This document shows positions 9,490 to 20,265 of a stretch of 64,000 nt of DNA, in pieces; position 1 is the stretch's first letter; each line of letters begins with the position of its first letter. This stretch comes from Diplodia intermedia (Eukaryota > Ascomycota > Dothideomycetes > Botryosphaeriales > Botryosphaeriaceae), in assembly GCA_021495925.1 (NCBI GenBank), contig JAKEKT010000012.1:124001-188000 (forward strand), given 5' to 3'. The notes beneath the pieces are model-generated. The model had not been told where the DNA came from and searched no databases. It saw only the letters and a list, made by a program, of their open reading frames with translations. The translations under genes and the position numbers were made by a program.

Positions 9490-12138
9490 TTACTCTCCCT
9501 CCCCAACCCTCACCAACGTCCCCAAACTCGTCCCCTTCCTCCCAACAAAACCCCTTCTATTCCTTCCCGTCCGCCCCCTGCCGAACCAGTTGTACTTGAG
9601 CTCCGCTGCCAGCCTCTCCATCTTTGCCTGGGCGTCGTCGCCGCTCCGGATGCTGATCAGAATGCTGACGCACTGGAGCATGCGCGCAACCGTCTCCATG
9701 ACCTTGGCCGTGTCCATAGGCTGTGGTGGCACTGGTGAAGAAGGTGGGGGTGCTAGCTGGTGGTTGTAGAAGTTCTGCGGATTCGAGTGGCTACGGCCGT
9801 GGCCAGCCAAGTGCACGTTGGTCGGCAAGCTGTGGAAGGAGCCTGCAGAGGTGTTGGAAGTGGCACGGCTGCGCGAATTGGATGAAGTGAAGGGGTTCGA
9901 AAAGGACGACGCGGTGCTCTCGAGGATGTTGGAGGCTGAGTTGTGGCTATGGGCAATGCTGTGACTGGCCGGCCACCCGGTGTCGCCAAGGCTGGTGGAA
10001 GTCCCAGGACGAGCAGGATATGTCGCAGGTGAGGTTTGGTGGGAGACCTGGCTCGTTGCGTCGGGGGAGGGATGCGAGTCCACGATGCCAGCGTTGATGT
10101 TCTCAAGAGATAAGCGAGAGAAGATGGCCATAAGCGCGTCGTTACGCGGAAGAATGATGATGTCACGGAAAGTGATGAGCGTCAGGCGCCGAACATCAAG
10201 CTCCTCGCCGATGGTGGGAAGCTGCTTCGACCTCGACGCGTCAGAATCTGCCCGGCTCCGGTTGGGAAGAGAGGCCCCCCAAAACCCCGCTGCTTCCTTC
10301 GGATTCATAATGCCTCTGCCCTTGAACTCCATGTCGAGAGGCAAGAAGACAGCTTGTACAAAAGGCAGAATCGTGTAAAGAATAATGGTCCACATATCCA
10401 CCAGCTTCGGTACGAGCCGGTCATCCGGACAGTGTCGCAGCGTCTGGTCAAGAGAGAGGAATCCCGTCTGCAGCAATTCACCGAGATCCTCTATGATGAC
10501 CGTAGGCGCCTGTCGCTGTATGCAGCGCCGGAGATGCACCGAGACGAGGGCATTGAAATCTTCTATTGGCGGTCGAGGGTCCTCGCCCTCAAAAATCAGA
10601 AGAACGCGCGCTTTGATCAGGGGCCACGCATCATCTGGCGTCATTTGTGGCACGCCGAAGATGGCACCAAGGGTCGCGACAGATGTCTGGGGGGTCTCCA
10701 AAGCAAGTCCAGCCGACAGTAAAGACGCAGAAGGCGCAGATGTGCTCAGATTAGCGGTACCCGGCCATTCGGGACGCTCCAACTGAAGAGAGGGATCGCG
10801 TTCGCGGTACGTTGTTTCTATGTTCTCCAGCGATGCAGCGTGAGCGTTTGCAGCCTTTTCTTCTTTCTTCTTCTGACGCAAAGCTCGGCCTCCATGTCTC
10901 AAGTCCAGGCCGCTCATTGATTGGGCAAAGGTACTTGAGTGGCCAGGCGAGTTGGGAGCGGCAAAGTTGTAGAGCGGCTGGGGCGCGCTTGGATCCGTGG
11001 GCTTGGAATTGCTGGCTGCAGAAGAAAGCGGGAGGATATGGTCGTCATGCTTCAGCTTGTGTTTTTGGCGCGATAGGAAATGACGATGGTGTTTTTCCTT
11101 CTCCTTCTCTTTCTCCGGCAACATGGGCAAGCGATCCGACGGAACAAGGGTCGAGGTTGAGGCATTCGCAAGAGAATACAACGACGGAGTAGGCATCTTG
11201 TGGTCGATCAGGCTGGTGGTGGACTGGTTCATCGACAGGGAACTCGAGCTGTACATGCCGGGGCGACTGGGCGAGGGCAGGGCAGGCAACCCTTTGGTGA
11301 TGTCCTTTTCCCTTGAGATGCCTATGCTCTTCGGCTTGGAGAACAGCTTCATCTTGGACTTTTCTTTTACGGGCTTCGCTTCCTTCTCGGGCATGACTTG
11401 GGGCGACATGGGGCGGGAATTAAATTCAGGACTAGGCGAGGCAAGCGGGCTTCTGGGAAACACGGTGTTTGCAGCGGCGGTCGCGGCGCCCTTCTGGCCC
11501 CCAAGAACACCGTTTTGATACTGGCTGGGCACACTCAGACTCGGATTTATGTTCAGCGGCGGCACGACGGGCGACGGGCTCGAGGGCTTCCGGCGGGCAG
11601 GGAAGTTTTGGCCGGGCTCGGGTATGGTGGTGGAGCGCTTGCGGTGCAGCTGGTGGTCGTGTTGCTGGGCGTGCATCGCAGCCTGGGCTGCGATCTGCGA
11701 GGCGGACAAATTGGACATGCTCGGCGAGTTGGAATGCGAGGCGGTTGGCAGCGAGGGCTCGAAGAAGCCCTGCGAGTGCTGGCGGGGGCGATGGCCGGGA
11801 TGCGACGGCGGAGTCTGCACGCCAGGCGGCCGCTGGTCGCGCGACAGCTCGTTTATGGCGCTCTGCACATTGCTCGAAACGTGGGCGACGGTGGGCCGCT
11901 GCAGCTGCGGGCTGTAGCTCGGCGTGCTCTGGGGGTAGTGTGCGGGCGGCGAGCGCGTCTGCTGCTTGTGGATGGAGAGGGCGGTGATGCGCGAGGAGTC
12001 GCTGTCCGTGTCGGACTGGTCGTCGTTGGAGGTCGAGTGCTGGCGGGCGCGGTGGGCGGACGTGGGCGTCTGGCTGCTGCGGGGCTGCGAGTGCTGCGGC
12101 GGCGAGCTCAGAACGGTGCGGGCGGGTGAAGAGGCCAT
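9490..12138 (-). CDS. hbrB: HbrB-family protein, TORC2 subunit (PROTOR/Bit61-like)
   Basis: Single exon, 882 aa. Residues 1-480 are Ser/Pro/Gln/His-rich and disordered, with a Lys/Glu/His patch (KEKEKEKHHRHFLSRQKHK). The HbrB domain lies at about 489-690. It starts at TLGAIFGVPQMTPDDAWPLI and includes FEGEDPRPPIEDFN, the block DMWTIILYTILPFVQAVFLP, and TLITFRDIIILPRNDALMAI. The tail is Ser/Asn-rich and ends in a conserved-looking helix (VMETVARMLQCVSILISI). Aspergillus HbrB is a hyphal branching determinant, and yeast Bit61/Bit2 and human PROTOR are TORC2 subunits. The frame stays open 103 codons upstream of the chosen ATG to 12447, but that part is Arg/Ala/Pro-rich and overlaps the gon7 leader, so 12138 is preferred. 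It may be a phosphorylation-regulated scaffold (inferred from the Ser-rich N-terminus). Confidence 0.88.
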   Translation of the reverse strand: MASSPARTVLSSPPQHSQPRSSQTPTSAHRARQHSTSNDDQSDTDSDSSRITALSIHKQQTRSPPAHYPQSTPSYSPQLQRPTVAHVSSNVQSAINELSRDQRPPGVQTPPSHPGHRPRQHSQGFFEPSLPTASHSNSPSMSNLSASQIAAQAAMHAQQHDHQLHRKRSTTIPEPGQNFPARRKPSSPSPVVPPLNINPSLSVPSQYQNGVLGGQKGAATAAANTVFPRSPLASPSPEFNSRPMSPQVMPEKEAKPVKEKSKMKLFSKPKSIGISREKDITKGLPALPSPSRPGMYSSSSLSMNQSTTSLIDHKMPTPSLYSLANASTSTLVPSDRLPMLPEKEKEKEKHHRHFLSRQKHKLKHDDHILPLSSAASNSKPTDPSAPQPLYNFAAPNSPGHSSTFAQSMSGLDLRHGGRALRQKKKEEKAANAHAASLENIETTYRERDPSLQLERPEWPGTANLSTSAPSASLLSAGLALETPQTSVATLGAIFGVPQMTPDDAWPLIKARVLLIFEGEDPRPPIEDFNALVSVHLRRCIQRQAPTVIIEDLGELLQTGFLSLDQTLRHCPDDRLVPKLVDMWTIILYTILPFVQAVFLPLDMEFKGRGIMNPKEAAGFWGASLPNRSRADSDASRSKQLPTIGEELDVRRLTLITFRDIIILPRNDALMAIFSRLSLENINAGIVDSHPSPDATSQVSHQTSPATYPARPGTSTSLGDTGWPASHSIAHSHNSASNILESTASSFSNPFTSSNSRSRATSNTSAGSFHSLPTNVHLAGHGRSHSNPQNFYNHQLAPPPSSPVPPQPMDTAKVMETVARMLQCVSILISIRSGDDAQAKMERLAAELKYNWFGRGRTGRNRRGFVGRKGTSLGTLVRVGEGE

Positions 12139-12491
12139 GCTGAGAGCAGCCGCTGGGCGTTGGCGCTGTGCGACTTGGGCGCTGGCTGGGGTCTCGGTGG
12201 GCTGGCGGGCTTGCGGGCAGCTCAGGCCATGTCCGGCACAGCCAAGAGCAGCGAGCGGGAGCGGAGCAGGGCGCAGAGGGGCGGCACGCGGAGACGGTCC
12301 TAGGGCAGTCGGAGGCAGTGAGAGGCAATGCTGAGGCGGAGATGAAGCAGCGGTACGTCGTCGTAGGGCTGATGCCGGCGCCCAGCCGAAGCAGCAAGAT
12401 CGGCGCCTGGGGCAAGCGCTTTTTCTCTCACCACCACTGCCCCGCATCCCCAGCCCACCCCATCATCCACCTCCGCCTCCGCCTCCGAAGA
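12139..12491. promoter_or_regulatory. Shared divergent promoter of hbrB and gon7
   Basis: 353 bases separate the two start codons. No TATA box is evident. It contains CA- and CT-rich stretches next to the gon7 start. It may drive both genes. Confidence 0.5.
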
Positions 12492-12764
12492 ATGGCCTCC
12501 CTGCGCGCCACCTATTCTTCGCCCGCCGACGGCACCGCCGTCTTCTCCCGCGACTTGCCCGCCGTGAGCGCCGCGCCTACCACCGACGGGAAGACGGCCT
12601 TTCTCTCCGCCCTTCGCAACTCCGTGTCTGAGCTCCAGAGCGAGGTCAATGCCCACGTCACCCAGAACATGGAGAACGAGAAGAAGGCTGCCGGCATAGA
12701 CGAAAGCAAGGAGGCTGCGTTGGAGGCCAATTACGGCGAAGAGGTCGTCGAAGAGGACGAATGA
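12492..12764 (+). CDS. gon7: Gon7-family EKC/KEOPS complex subunit
   Basis: Single small exon, 90 aa. The sequence has the Gon7 family layout: TYSSP near the N-terminus, then KTAFLSALRNSVSELQSEVN (helix), then a Glu/Lys-rich segment and the acidic end ANYGEEVVEEDE. In yeast Gon7 is the fungal-type fifth subunit of KEOPS, which makes the t6A37 modification of ANN-decoding tRNAs and affects telomeres. The length matches fungal homologues (about 90-125 aa). The in-frame region upstream is open to 12168, but the family start matches MASLRATYSSP at 12492. Overlaps nothing; divergent to hbrB. Confidence 0.85.
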   Translation: MASLRATYSSPADGTAVFSRDLPAVSAAPTTDGKTAFLSALRNSVSELQSEVNAHVTQNMENEKKAAGIDESKEAALEANYGEEVVEEDE

Positions 12765-13920
12765 TCTGACAACACCATTGCCGCCGCTCTGCCCGCGCGC
12801 CCGGTGCTTCCGCATTGCTGTCAGCTACCTGTCCAGGAAATGCACCGTCCATCTTCCGGTCCAGTCATCCAGCGCAAAGCGGCTGCCATCACCAACCTGA
12901 TGAGAACACTTGTTTGGGAGCTTCGAGACGGACAAACCCCACTGGCGGCCGCCCATGTTCGACAATGTAATCAACGTCGAAGCGAATGCTTCACTAAAGT
13001 TCCACGTCGCCTTATGATGTTGGTCGACCTAAGATGTCCCAAAGAGGCCCACCCTGGTCAGCAGCAGTGGCGGCTAAAATTGTAGTGATTGGGTAGACTT
13101 GCTCGCCGTACTCCATGGAGGTGAATGGCGCTAGATCAGAATCACACTAATTTGAAGAATCCCAAAGTAATCAGTGACTTCGAGAAAATGATCCACCATC
13201 TTCCGTGACATTTCTCGGGACGTGCCAAGTACCAAACGAGACGGGAACATCGAAAGGGGCGCTGAAACATCCATATCATGCTGCTTTTTGGACAACGCAT
13301 GTCTAGGTGGCCCAACGCCCTCTTCAATACCAACTTTGTTACCACTCAATCGCATTCCTTCGGTGTCAAGCTCGTGACTGGCTGCGGTAGAGAGAGCTCG
13401 CCTATGACAACAAAGGGGCCCCAACGTAACCAAGATAACTGCTGTCTGCTTGCCGGCGGTTCATTTCTTTCAGTCTCTCTTTCGGACGCGTCTTTGGATC
13501 AAAATACTTTTCAGAATAAGCCGAGTGCAATGTCCCCATATCGTTCACATCCTCTCCGTCACTCCCTCTTCCTATGCTAGCTCTTTAGTTCCGTACGATT
13601 CCGAGGTTGACACCACATGAGCCATTACGAATCTATTGCGGTATACGTGTAGCTTGTGCTAATCAGTGCCTGGTACTGTTGCCGCTTGGACGTCGCCGCC
13701 ACACTCTCCTTCGTAAGTGTACAGTGAATGCTCAAGTGAACAGGCTGGTATCAGAGCATCAGCTAATTGTGCTACAGTACACTCACTACAGCCATCGGCG
13801 CCACTTTTGAAATATTCTCGCTTGTAAATCGTGAGCCAGGCTGGTGGCATCGTCTAGTACCTTCATGTCCAGGTTCGCCCAAACCCACGCTCATTCACTG
13901 TTTACCTCCCGCACTTGGCC
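12765..13920. other. Intergenic, about 1.15 kb
   Basis: No frame in either direction has protein-like composition or splice-supported continuity. Probably gon7 3' UTR and the promoter of the gene at 13921. Confidence 0.35.
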
Positions 13921-15752
13921 ATGGCCCGCTTCCGCTTCCAAACCCAACCCAAACCGAACAACCCACCAGCGCCGTCCACCCTGGTTTCTCCCATTGGAAC
14001 CTACTACACGTCGCCATACTCAATTTCCACCGACTCTCCGTACGCACGCAGCAGCAGTCCAACCATGGCGCGTCCTCCGCCCGGTGCTGGCATCATCGAC
14101 TTCCGTGCTAAACCTCAAGGCAAAAAAGCTAAACAACCTGCGTCCTCTAAGCAGCGTCTAGCCGCCAAACAATCAGCGTCCGAAGAGAAACCTGCGCCCA
14201 TCGAGCTGCCTGCGATTTTTACACATACCGGGTCATATGCCGAGGACGCCAACAAGCTCTTTCGTACTAAGCCGCTCGCGTTCGCAGGACAACCTACGCT
14301 CACTGAACAGGTCGCGTCTGTCGAGCAGCCCGCGCTCGCTGAACAGGTCGCGCCCGCTGCTTACGACAATCAACCCGCGCTCGCCAAACAATCTGCGCCC
14401 GACGAGCAACCTGCGCCCGACGAGCAACCTGTGGCCGACGAGCAACCTGAGGCCGCCAAATCAGGATCAGGCCGGCCCAAGGGCCCTTCCAAAGAAGACA
14501 CAGCCGGACAGTGGTACTCCTGGTACACGAAGTGGATCAACCGCTTCTGGGCGCGCCTGCGGCAAGAAGGCATCGACCTGGGCATCCTCCCCGCCGACTG
14601 CCGCAGGCTGATCACGATGGACCTGATCGCCTCCACCGACGTCTCGGACCCGGTCGTTGCGTTGCTCCACTACTTGGTAAGCCCATTCTCCCCCCCTCAC
14701 CGTGCTTCGCCCGTGATGCGTACAAGAGACACGCGTAGACAGCCCTTCTTCCCTTCGTCCCGCCCCAAGACCACACACACACACACACCATTACTACTTA
14801 CCACACTCCCAGCCCCGACACGGCTAACCCCCCCCACCCCGTTCTCTCCGTCCCGCAGATCGACTCGCACGCCCACATCGCGGCAACCTACGACGACGGC
14901 CTCGCCGCGCCCATGGGCTACCCCGTCGCCGACTGGTCGTACCCTGAATTCGCCCTGCAGGACCGCAGCATCGTCACCAACAACAACAACGACGACCACG
15001 ACGACGTCAGCAGCGCCATGTCCGACACCACCATCGCCACCGTCACCCTCGTCACCGTCGTCCACCACCTCCTCGACCCGGGCCGCGCCGTCCGCAGGTC
15101 GCGCCGCGTCCACGCCCGCCCCGCCCACAGCGACCGCCAGTGGGACTTTGGCGTCTGCCGCCCGCCCGTGCCGGATTACTGGCGCCGCCTGCGCGGCGTG
15201 TACGTCTCCGAGGTGCCGGACGCGCTGCTCGCGCGGGAGGAGGGGGAGGCTTCGGCCGCCGGTGTTGGTGGTGGTGTTTATGGTGATGGTGATGATGTGG
15301 TGGTGGGGGAGGAGGAGGATTGGCAGACGAGGATGGAGAGGATTGAGCGTCGGGGCGAGGAGAGGAGGCTGGAGTTGGTTGGGAAGAGGGACAAGGCGAG
15401 GATGGAGGCGGGTGCGAAGAAGTCTGTGGAGGAGGAACAGGTTACGGAAGATGAGGGAGACGATGAGGATGAAGAGAATGATGGGGATGGGGATGGCGAA
15501 TATGGCAGTGAGGAGGTCGAAGAAGAAGAGGACGAAGAGGAAGAAGAGGCCGAAGAGGAAGAAGAACAGGCCGAAGATTCGGCGGATGAGGACTACAAGG
15601 ACGAGACCCAGGACGTCGAGGTGGCAAAGGTTCCTAGCTCCGACGAAGCTTCTGATGAAGCTTCCGCCGAGGAAGAAAGCGATGTCGAAGTGCCTCAAGG
15701 ACGCCGCTCTACTCGCCTTAGCAAGAGGCCCCGTCTTCGCTACACCCAGTAG
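13921..15752 (+). CDS. Orphan protein with degenerate Gln/Pro/Ala repeats and long acidic tail
   Basis: Two exons, 13921-14676 and 14859-15752, joined in phase 0 across a 182-nt intron holding a (CA)n run; 549 aa. I do not recognise the family. Residues about 95-175 are imperfect repeats of the type EQPALAEQVAP / DEQPAPDEQP. A compact, Trp-rich globular-looking core follows (about 185-300). It starts at AGQWYSWYTKWINRFWARL, includes GILPADCRRLITMDLI and continues across the intron as HYLIDSHAHIAATYDDGL. Residues about 310-380 include DYWRRLRGVYVSEVPD. From about 430 the protein is almost entirely Glu/Asp, then ends in a basic patch RRSTRLSKRPRLRYTQ, a possible nuclear signal. Acidic tail plus basic end suggests a chromatin or histone-binding nuclear protein, but this is inference. 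Confidence 0.65.
14772..14788. repeat. (CA)n microsatellite in intron
   Basis: Eight or nine CA units within the single intron of the orphan gene; a probable length polymorphism. Confidence 0.8.
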
Positions 15753-16024
15753 TTGGAAGGATCTGCAAGGACTGCCGAGAAAGCACCTGTAACTTGCAAC
15801 GACCAAATTTGGATTGGCCTTTCCTTCTCTCATTGTCCATTGGCGGTTGGACTTGAGTTGATCATTGCCTTGGCCTGACTCTAGTAGTGTATGGATAGGC
15901 TTAAGAGGAACTATAGAAATCCTCTTTCTTGATAACATTAAATGGATAATTATGAATGAATGCCGTTTTGCATTTGCGTTCTATTGAGAGCCCATAGCCC
16001 TCATTCTACCGAGTAAAGCCCCTT

Positions 16025-17178
16025 TCACGCCTTTTGTTTATCCGACGCCTTGTCATACTCCAAGTCCAAGTCGACCACAACCGGTGCATTACTCGGCTTG
16101 TACGACAGATCCATGATGCTGGCGTTGACCATGACCGTCTCCTCCGCCAGCCTCAACGGGGCAGCCGCACTCCCGCTGACGTCCACAAACGCGGCGTGGT
16201 CCCTGATCAGGTCCTTCTTGGCAAACTCGTACTTCTCCGCCTTCTTCACGAGCCCGTCGACCCCGGTCTCGGTCTTCTCCCCGCGGTCCTCGGGCCACTC
16301 GACCCTCTCGACGCCCCACACCTCGTGGATGTGGCCCCACGCGTGGAGCCTCGGCCGCGCCCTCTCCACGGCGCGCAGCAGGTGCGGACACCCGACCGCG
16401 AGGCCGGTGTTCGTCGAGTCCAGCCGGTTCTTGGGCGGGCCGTGCGTCATCACGACGTCGGGCTGCCAGCGCTCGGGCAGCGGGTTCACGGCGACGTTGA
16501 CGGCGTCCGGGGCGGAGAGGTGCGGCGGGTTCCAGCGGTCGTTGTCGTGGTCGTAGTTGAAGGCCCACTGGTAAAACTCGGGCTGCCACGGGGACGCGTA
16601 TACCTGGAGAACGTTCGTCAGTCCCGAGGCATAGGTGGATTGTGCAGCAGGCCGAGGAGTGAACGGCAAACATCACGTGCAGGGAGTCGACTACAACATA
16701 CGCTCAGCCTCGCGCCGTTTTGCAGCACGAATCGATGCACGCCCTCCTCGAGGTACGTCACGCCCTTTGCCCGGGCCTTCTCGCCCGTCCACATTTCCCG
16801 GGCCTTCCGCGGCATGTCCGGGTCATACTTCATGTAGTGCATGCGCCGGCCGTTCGTGAGCGGGTCCGGCACGCCGCGGCTCTGGCCCAGGTAGAAGTCC
16901 TCGTGCAGGCTGAGGTCGTGGTTCCCCGCGATGACCAGCTTGAGCGGGGCGTCGATGGCGCCGAGCATGTCCAGCGCGGCCTCGTACTCGTCCAGGTGGC
17001 CCATCATGGTGATGTCGCCGCAGTGCAGCAGCACGTCGGCGGCCGGCAGCGGCGCCCGGAACGGCCTGTCGCGCGCGGGCTCATACCGGCTGGCGTCGAT
17101 GAGCGGCGCCGTGTGCGTGTCCGAGATGATGAGAAAGCGGGTCTTGACCGTTTCCGACGCGGGTTGCGGTTCGGCCAT
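16025..17178 (-). CDS. Calcineurin-like metallophosphoesterase
   Basis: Two exons, 17178-16702 and 16603-16025, phase 0, 351 aa. All metallophosphoesterase motifs are present in order: ISDTH (about residue 18), LHCGDIT (about 52), AGNHD (about 83), VMTHGPP (about 211) and WGHIH (about 248). The join reads NGARLS-VYASPWQPEF, as in fungal members where this strand precedes FYQWAF. The Asp, His and Asn residues of these motifs bind the two metals and catalyse phosphoester hydrolysis. The family in fungi has no firmly assigned substrate that I can name; it resembles the single-domain cytosolic MPPED-like group. No signal peptide is visible. It is convergent with the orphan gene at 13921, with 272 bases between their stops. 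Confidence 0.87.
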
Positions 17179-18086
17179 TGTCTTTCGGTGTGGTGACGTC
17201 GTTGGTGCTTGCGGGGCTCTGCTCTCCGGCGAGTAATCCGCTGATGCCTACGCGTCGTGGATACCCGGAGAAGCATCGCCAGATGCGAATGTGCGACACC
17301 TCCCCGCTTACTCAGACACGCTCCCCAGACAGATTATAGAATACGCGGTTTCTGGGGACCATGTGTCCTTGCTAAAAGAACTCTACTCTTCGGGGGAAGG
17401 GCAACCAGAGTAAACCTCTCCACGATAGGATTCAAACTCGCACCTCTACGTCCGTACAAGATTTTCAACCCGACCTGCTTCCTTGAGATGATATGCGAAT
17501 GGAGTGTATACAAATAAATCCTAGCTCGGAACGTCGGGGTTGTTGACCGGGGCATGGCGACGAGCATCGTGGCGAAAAGGAAAAGAAGAGATGGCAAAGC
17601 TGGCGGACTTGAAGACGTCGAAACGAACCAAAATGAAGAGCGTAAGAAACTTGAAGGCTTCAAACGTCGGAGACATAGGAGAACAGGACACGATGGCGTA
17701 GTAGATGGAAAACTGGACAGCTGGTACTTCTCTTTAACGGTTGCAATTCTTGTGGCCTAGAACCATAAGCACACATGTTCAAGGCGCTGGTGCCTCAGTC
17801 CTCCCCAGTCATAATATTAAGAAGCTGGAATAGATACCTTTTCCGCCGGAATAAGAGAGAGTAAGAAGGCTATGTCCAAGCCACTGACGTCGCTCAATGC
17901 GGTTTGAGAAGGGTAATAAGCGCCGCCATTGGTGGGTATGAGGGGGTTGAGGGAGATAAGGAGGGGAAGTAGGTAGGTATATCGGTATGGAAGAAGAAGA
18001 GTAATGTTGGAAGCCAGCCTCCGTCTGGCCGGGCACCGATTGCAGCTTCTTTATGTCAACTCCTGTCTGTAGGTTGTGCCTTATAT
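17179..18086. other. Intergenic, about 0.9 kb
   Basis: No supported coding frame. A stretch near 17425-17450 superficially recalls a tRNA T-arm but does not fold (see rejected items). Confidence 0.4.
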
Positions 18087-19415
18087 TCAGTTCGCCGGGT
18101 GTTGATGTCCGTCCTGTGCCAGCCCCGCCCCTGGATTCGAATGCCCATGGTGGCCTCCACTCAGCCTGAACACCTTTTTAACGCTCTCAACGCCTTTCTG
18201 CAGATGCGGATGGTGCGCCAGAAACTCGCCGTGATGACCGGCGACGGCGCTTCCCGAGCCCGCCTTCGCGCCGGCATCGCCGCCGCCCAGTACCGCAGCC
18301 AACGTGCCAACCCTTCCTCCTGCTGCTGCAACTCTCTTCCTGCCCATTAGTGGGTCGGCAGGTCCCGGCCGCGGCGGCCACTCTCCGTCGTCTTTCCAGC
18401 CCTGCACCAGGGCGCGCGTCATATGCGACAGGTTGATAGGAACCTTGGGTGTCTGGCCGCTGATGACGATTTTGGCGTAGATGTCCGAATACACCTTGGA
18501 CGTGACGGACTGGCGGATGGAATTGTGCGGCAACAGCGGCGGTGCGAGAGGTACGAGCGGTTCCTCGGACGCTGGGATGTCGATGTTGATCTTACTCGTC
18601 CTCCTCACCACCTTGCCATTGCCCTCCTGCTCACCTCCCTCCAGCACCTGCACCTTCTCACCCTCCTCTCCACCCGTCACGGCAGCCCCCTCGTCATTTG
18701 GCGCCGGCACGTTCTCCCCACCCTCACCGAATCGTCCATGTTCCACCCCGCTATCTCCCCCCTCCTCCACCACCTCTTCCTTCTCCTCCACCACCGCCGT
18801 CTCCTCCAACATCCTCACGACCGTGTTCCGCGCCTCCACCTCCTCCGGCTCCATCTCGGCGCTCGTCCGGCTCCGCCTCCGCGCGTACTTGCGCACGCTC
18901 GCCGCGCCCGTCCACCGGTCCCGCCTGCGCACAAACACCGCCATGCCCTCGTTCCACCGCATCTCCTCCTCGAGCGCGCGCCTGCGCCGCCGCTTGCGCC
19001 GCGCCGCCCGCTCCTCCGCCACCCGCGGGCCCACGTGCTCCGGCGAGTCGAAGCGGTACTCCTTGCCGTCGGCGGCCTGCTGCTGCTGCTGCTTCTGCCG
19101 TTCCGCAGAACCGAGCTCCGTCGTAATAGTGTCTTGTCCCGCCGCCGCCGCAGCTTCGTCTTCCTCCTCGTCCGACGGCGCGTCGTCGTTGTCGTCGTCC
19201 GTGCTGCCGTAGTACCGCTCGCGAAACTCCGTCACCCCGCGCAGCTCGTCCTCGGACGCGCCCGTCGCGTAGTCGGCGTCCGCGGCGGCCGCCGCGGCGG
19301 CCGCATGCTCCGTGGGCGGGATGTTCGCGGGCAGCGGCGGCCAGTCCCAGTCGTTGCGCACGCGCTCGGCGAGGTAGCGGCGGGCGTCGCGCGCGGCGGA
19401 TTGGTTGGTCTCCAT
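18087..19415 (-). CDS. Gag1-like clamp-domain protein (former DUF4050)
   Basis: Single exon, 442 aa. The N-terminal block YLAERVRNDWDWPPLP (about residues 13-28) and the C-terminal block around 320-400 (KVYSDIYAKIVISGQTPKVP, then NLSHMTRALVQGWKDDGEWP) together form the split domain listed as Gag1-like clamp, formerly DUF4050. Between them lie acidic and very basic low-complexity stretches (KRRRRR near 155). The tail is Gly/His-rich. Fission-yeast Gag1 has been linked to TORC1 control under starvation; whether this protein acts so is inference. The frame is open 67 codons upstream, but that extension is Lys/Arg/Gln-rich and lacks the family start, so METNQS at 19415 is used. Confidence 0.75.
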   Translation of the reverse strand: METNQSAARDARRYLAERVRNDWDWPPLPANIPPTEHAAAAAAAADADYATGASEDELRGVTEFRERYYGSTDDDNDDAPSDEEEDEAAAAAGQDTITTELGSAERQKQQQQQAADGKEYRFDSPEHVGPRVAEERAARRKRRRRRALEEEMRWNEGMAVFVRRRDRWTGAASVRKYARRRSRTSAEMEPEEVEARNTVVRMLEETAVVEEKEEVVEEGGDSGVEHGRFGEGGENVPAPNDEGAAVTGGEEGEKVQVLEGGEQEGNGKVVRRTSKINIDIPASEEPLVPLAPPLLPHNSIRQSVTSKVYSDIYAKIVISGQTPKVPINLSHMTRALVQGWKDDGEWPPRPGPADPLMGRKRVAAAGGRVGTLAAVLGGGDAGAKAGSGSAVAGHHGEFLAHHPHLQKGVESVKKVFRLSGGHHGHSNPGAGLAQDGHQHPAN

Positions 19416-20265
19416 GTCTGCCTGTCTATCTCGGACCTTGCTCCGTCGACGTTGTTTCCGCCCCTTTTGCTTTTTTTCCCACTCTTTTTTGCTTCCTGGG
19501 TGCGTTTGTTCGGTAGTGTGTGCGTTTGTCCGTGTTTGACTTAGAAAGCCGGTTGCTTGGTTCCGGCCGCTGTCAATTTCCCCTCTCTTTTTTTCTGATA
19601 ATTTTCGCTGGGTCAAAAAATAACCGTGCGGTCTTGCGGTGATGCCATTCGGTGGGGGTATGCGGTTAGGCTGGCTAGCGACGGAGCTGTCGCGCGTGAG
19701 AAGGAAGCGACAGAGGAAGAGGCTGCGGGTAGAATGAGGATATATGTAGAAGCTGCTGGGTCGCCAGTGCCTGCGCCGTTGGGGGTGACTGCTGTCAGCG
19801 GTGCGAGCGGCGCTGGCCGCTTGGTTGTCAGGTCTTAGCTGCGCTGGCCAGGGCGAAAAGCAAGAAGTAGGATGGATAACTTGACGCCGGGGGCCGGAAC
19901 TGGAGCCAGCGCTAGCGCATACCCGATGGTCGGGGTAAGAAACGGTCGCCGGTCACGAGAAAAGAATGCTGGGGAAGGTAGACCGGGATATCAGCAAGCC
20001 TGGGCCCACGGCCTGATGTTGATGTCACGAGGCGCTTTAAAATGCCGCTTCGAGCCGCCTAGTTGCGCCCATCACTATATCCTGCTTTTCACCGCGGGAC
20101 CTCCTTGCGCGCTCCTTTGGTCTTGTCATTGAGTCATTGTTCTATCTATCCACTAGAACGCCGGATATCATGAATTCCGCGATGAATTGGAAATGCCCTT
20201 TTTGTTAACCCCTGGAAAGATGCCCTTCGCCATAGCCGAGAATAACCCCAGTCTTTTTCCTTGCA
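19416..20265. other. Intergenic, 0.85 kb; promoter of the Gag1-like gene
   Basis: CT-rich upstream of 19415 on the coding strand, otherwise featureless. No protein-like frame. Confidence 0.35.

Noticed and set aside
12139..12447. 103-codon N-terminal extension of hbrB
   Set aside because: Arg/Pro/Ala-rich, overlaps the gon7 leader and lacks conserved sequence; the ATG at 12138 is preferred.
14697..15938. 413-codon frame antisense to the orphan gene
   Set aside because: Reverse complement of Glu/Asp-rich codons gives Leu/Phe/Ile runs that imitate membrane helices; the sense strand has an ATG, intron and stop.
17401..17460. tRNA-like T-arm on the minus strand (GAGTTTGAATCCT)
   Set aside because: The seven-base loop is TTTGAAT, but the flanking five-base stems do not pair and no D-arm, anticodon arm or acceptor stem can be built.
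19416..19616. 67-codon extension of the Gag1-like protein
   Set aside because: Lys/Gln-rich and without the family start; METNQS at 19415 precedes the conserved YLAERV block.
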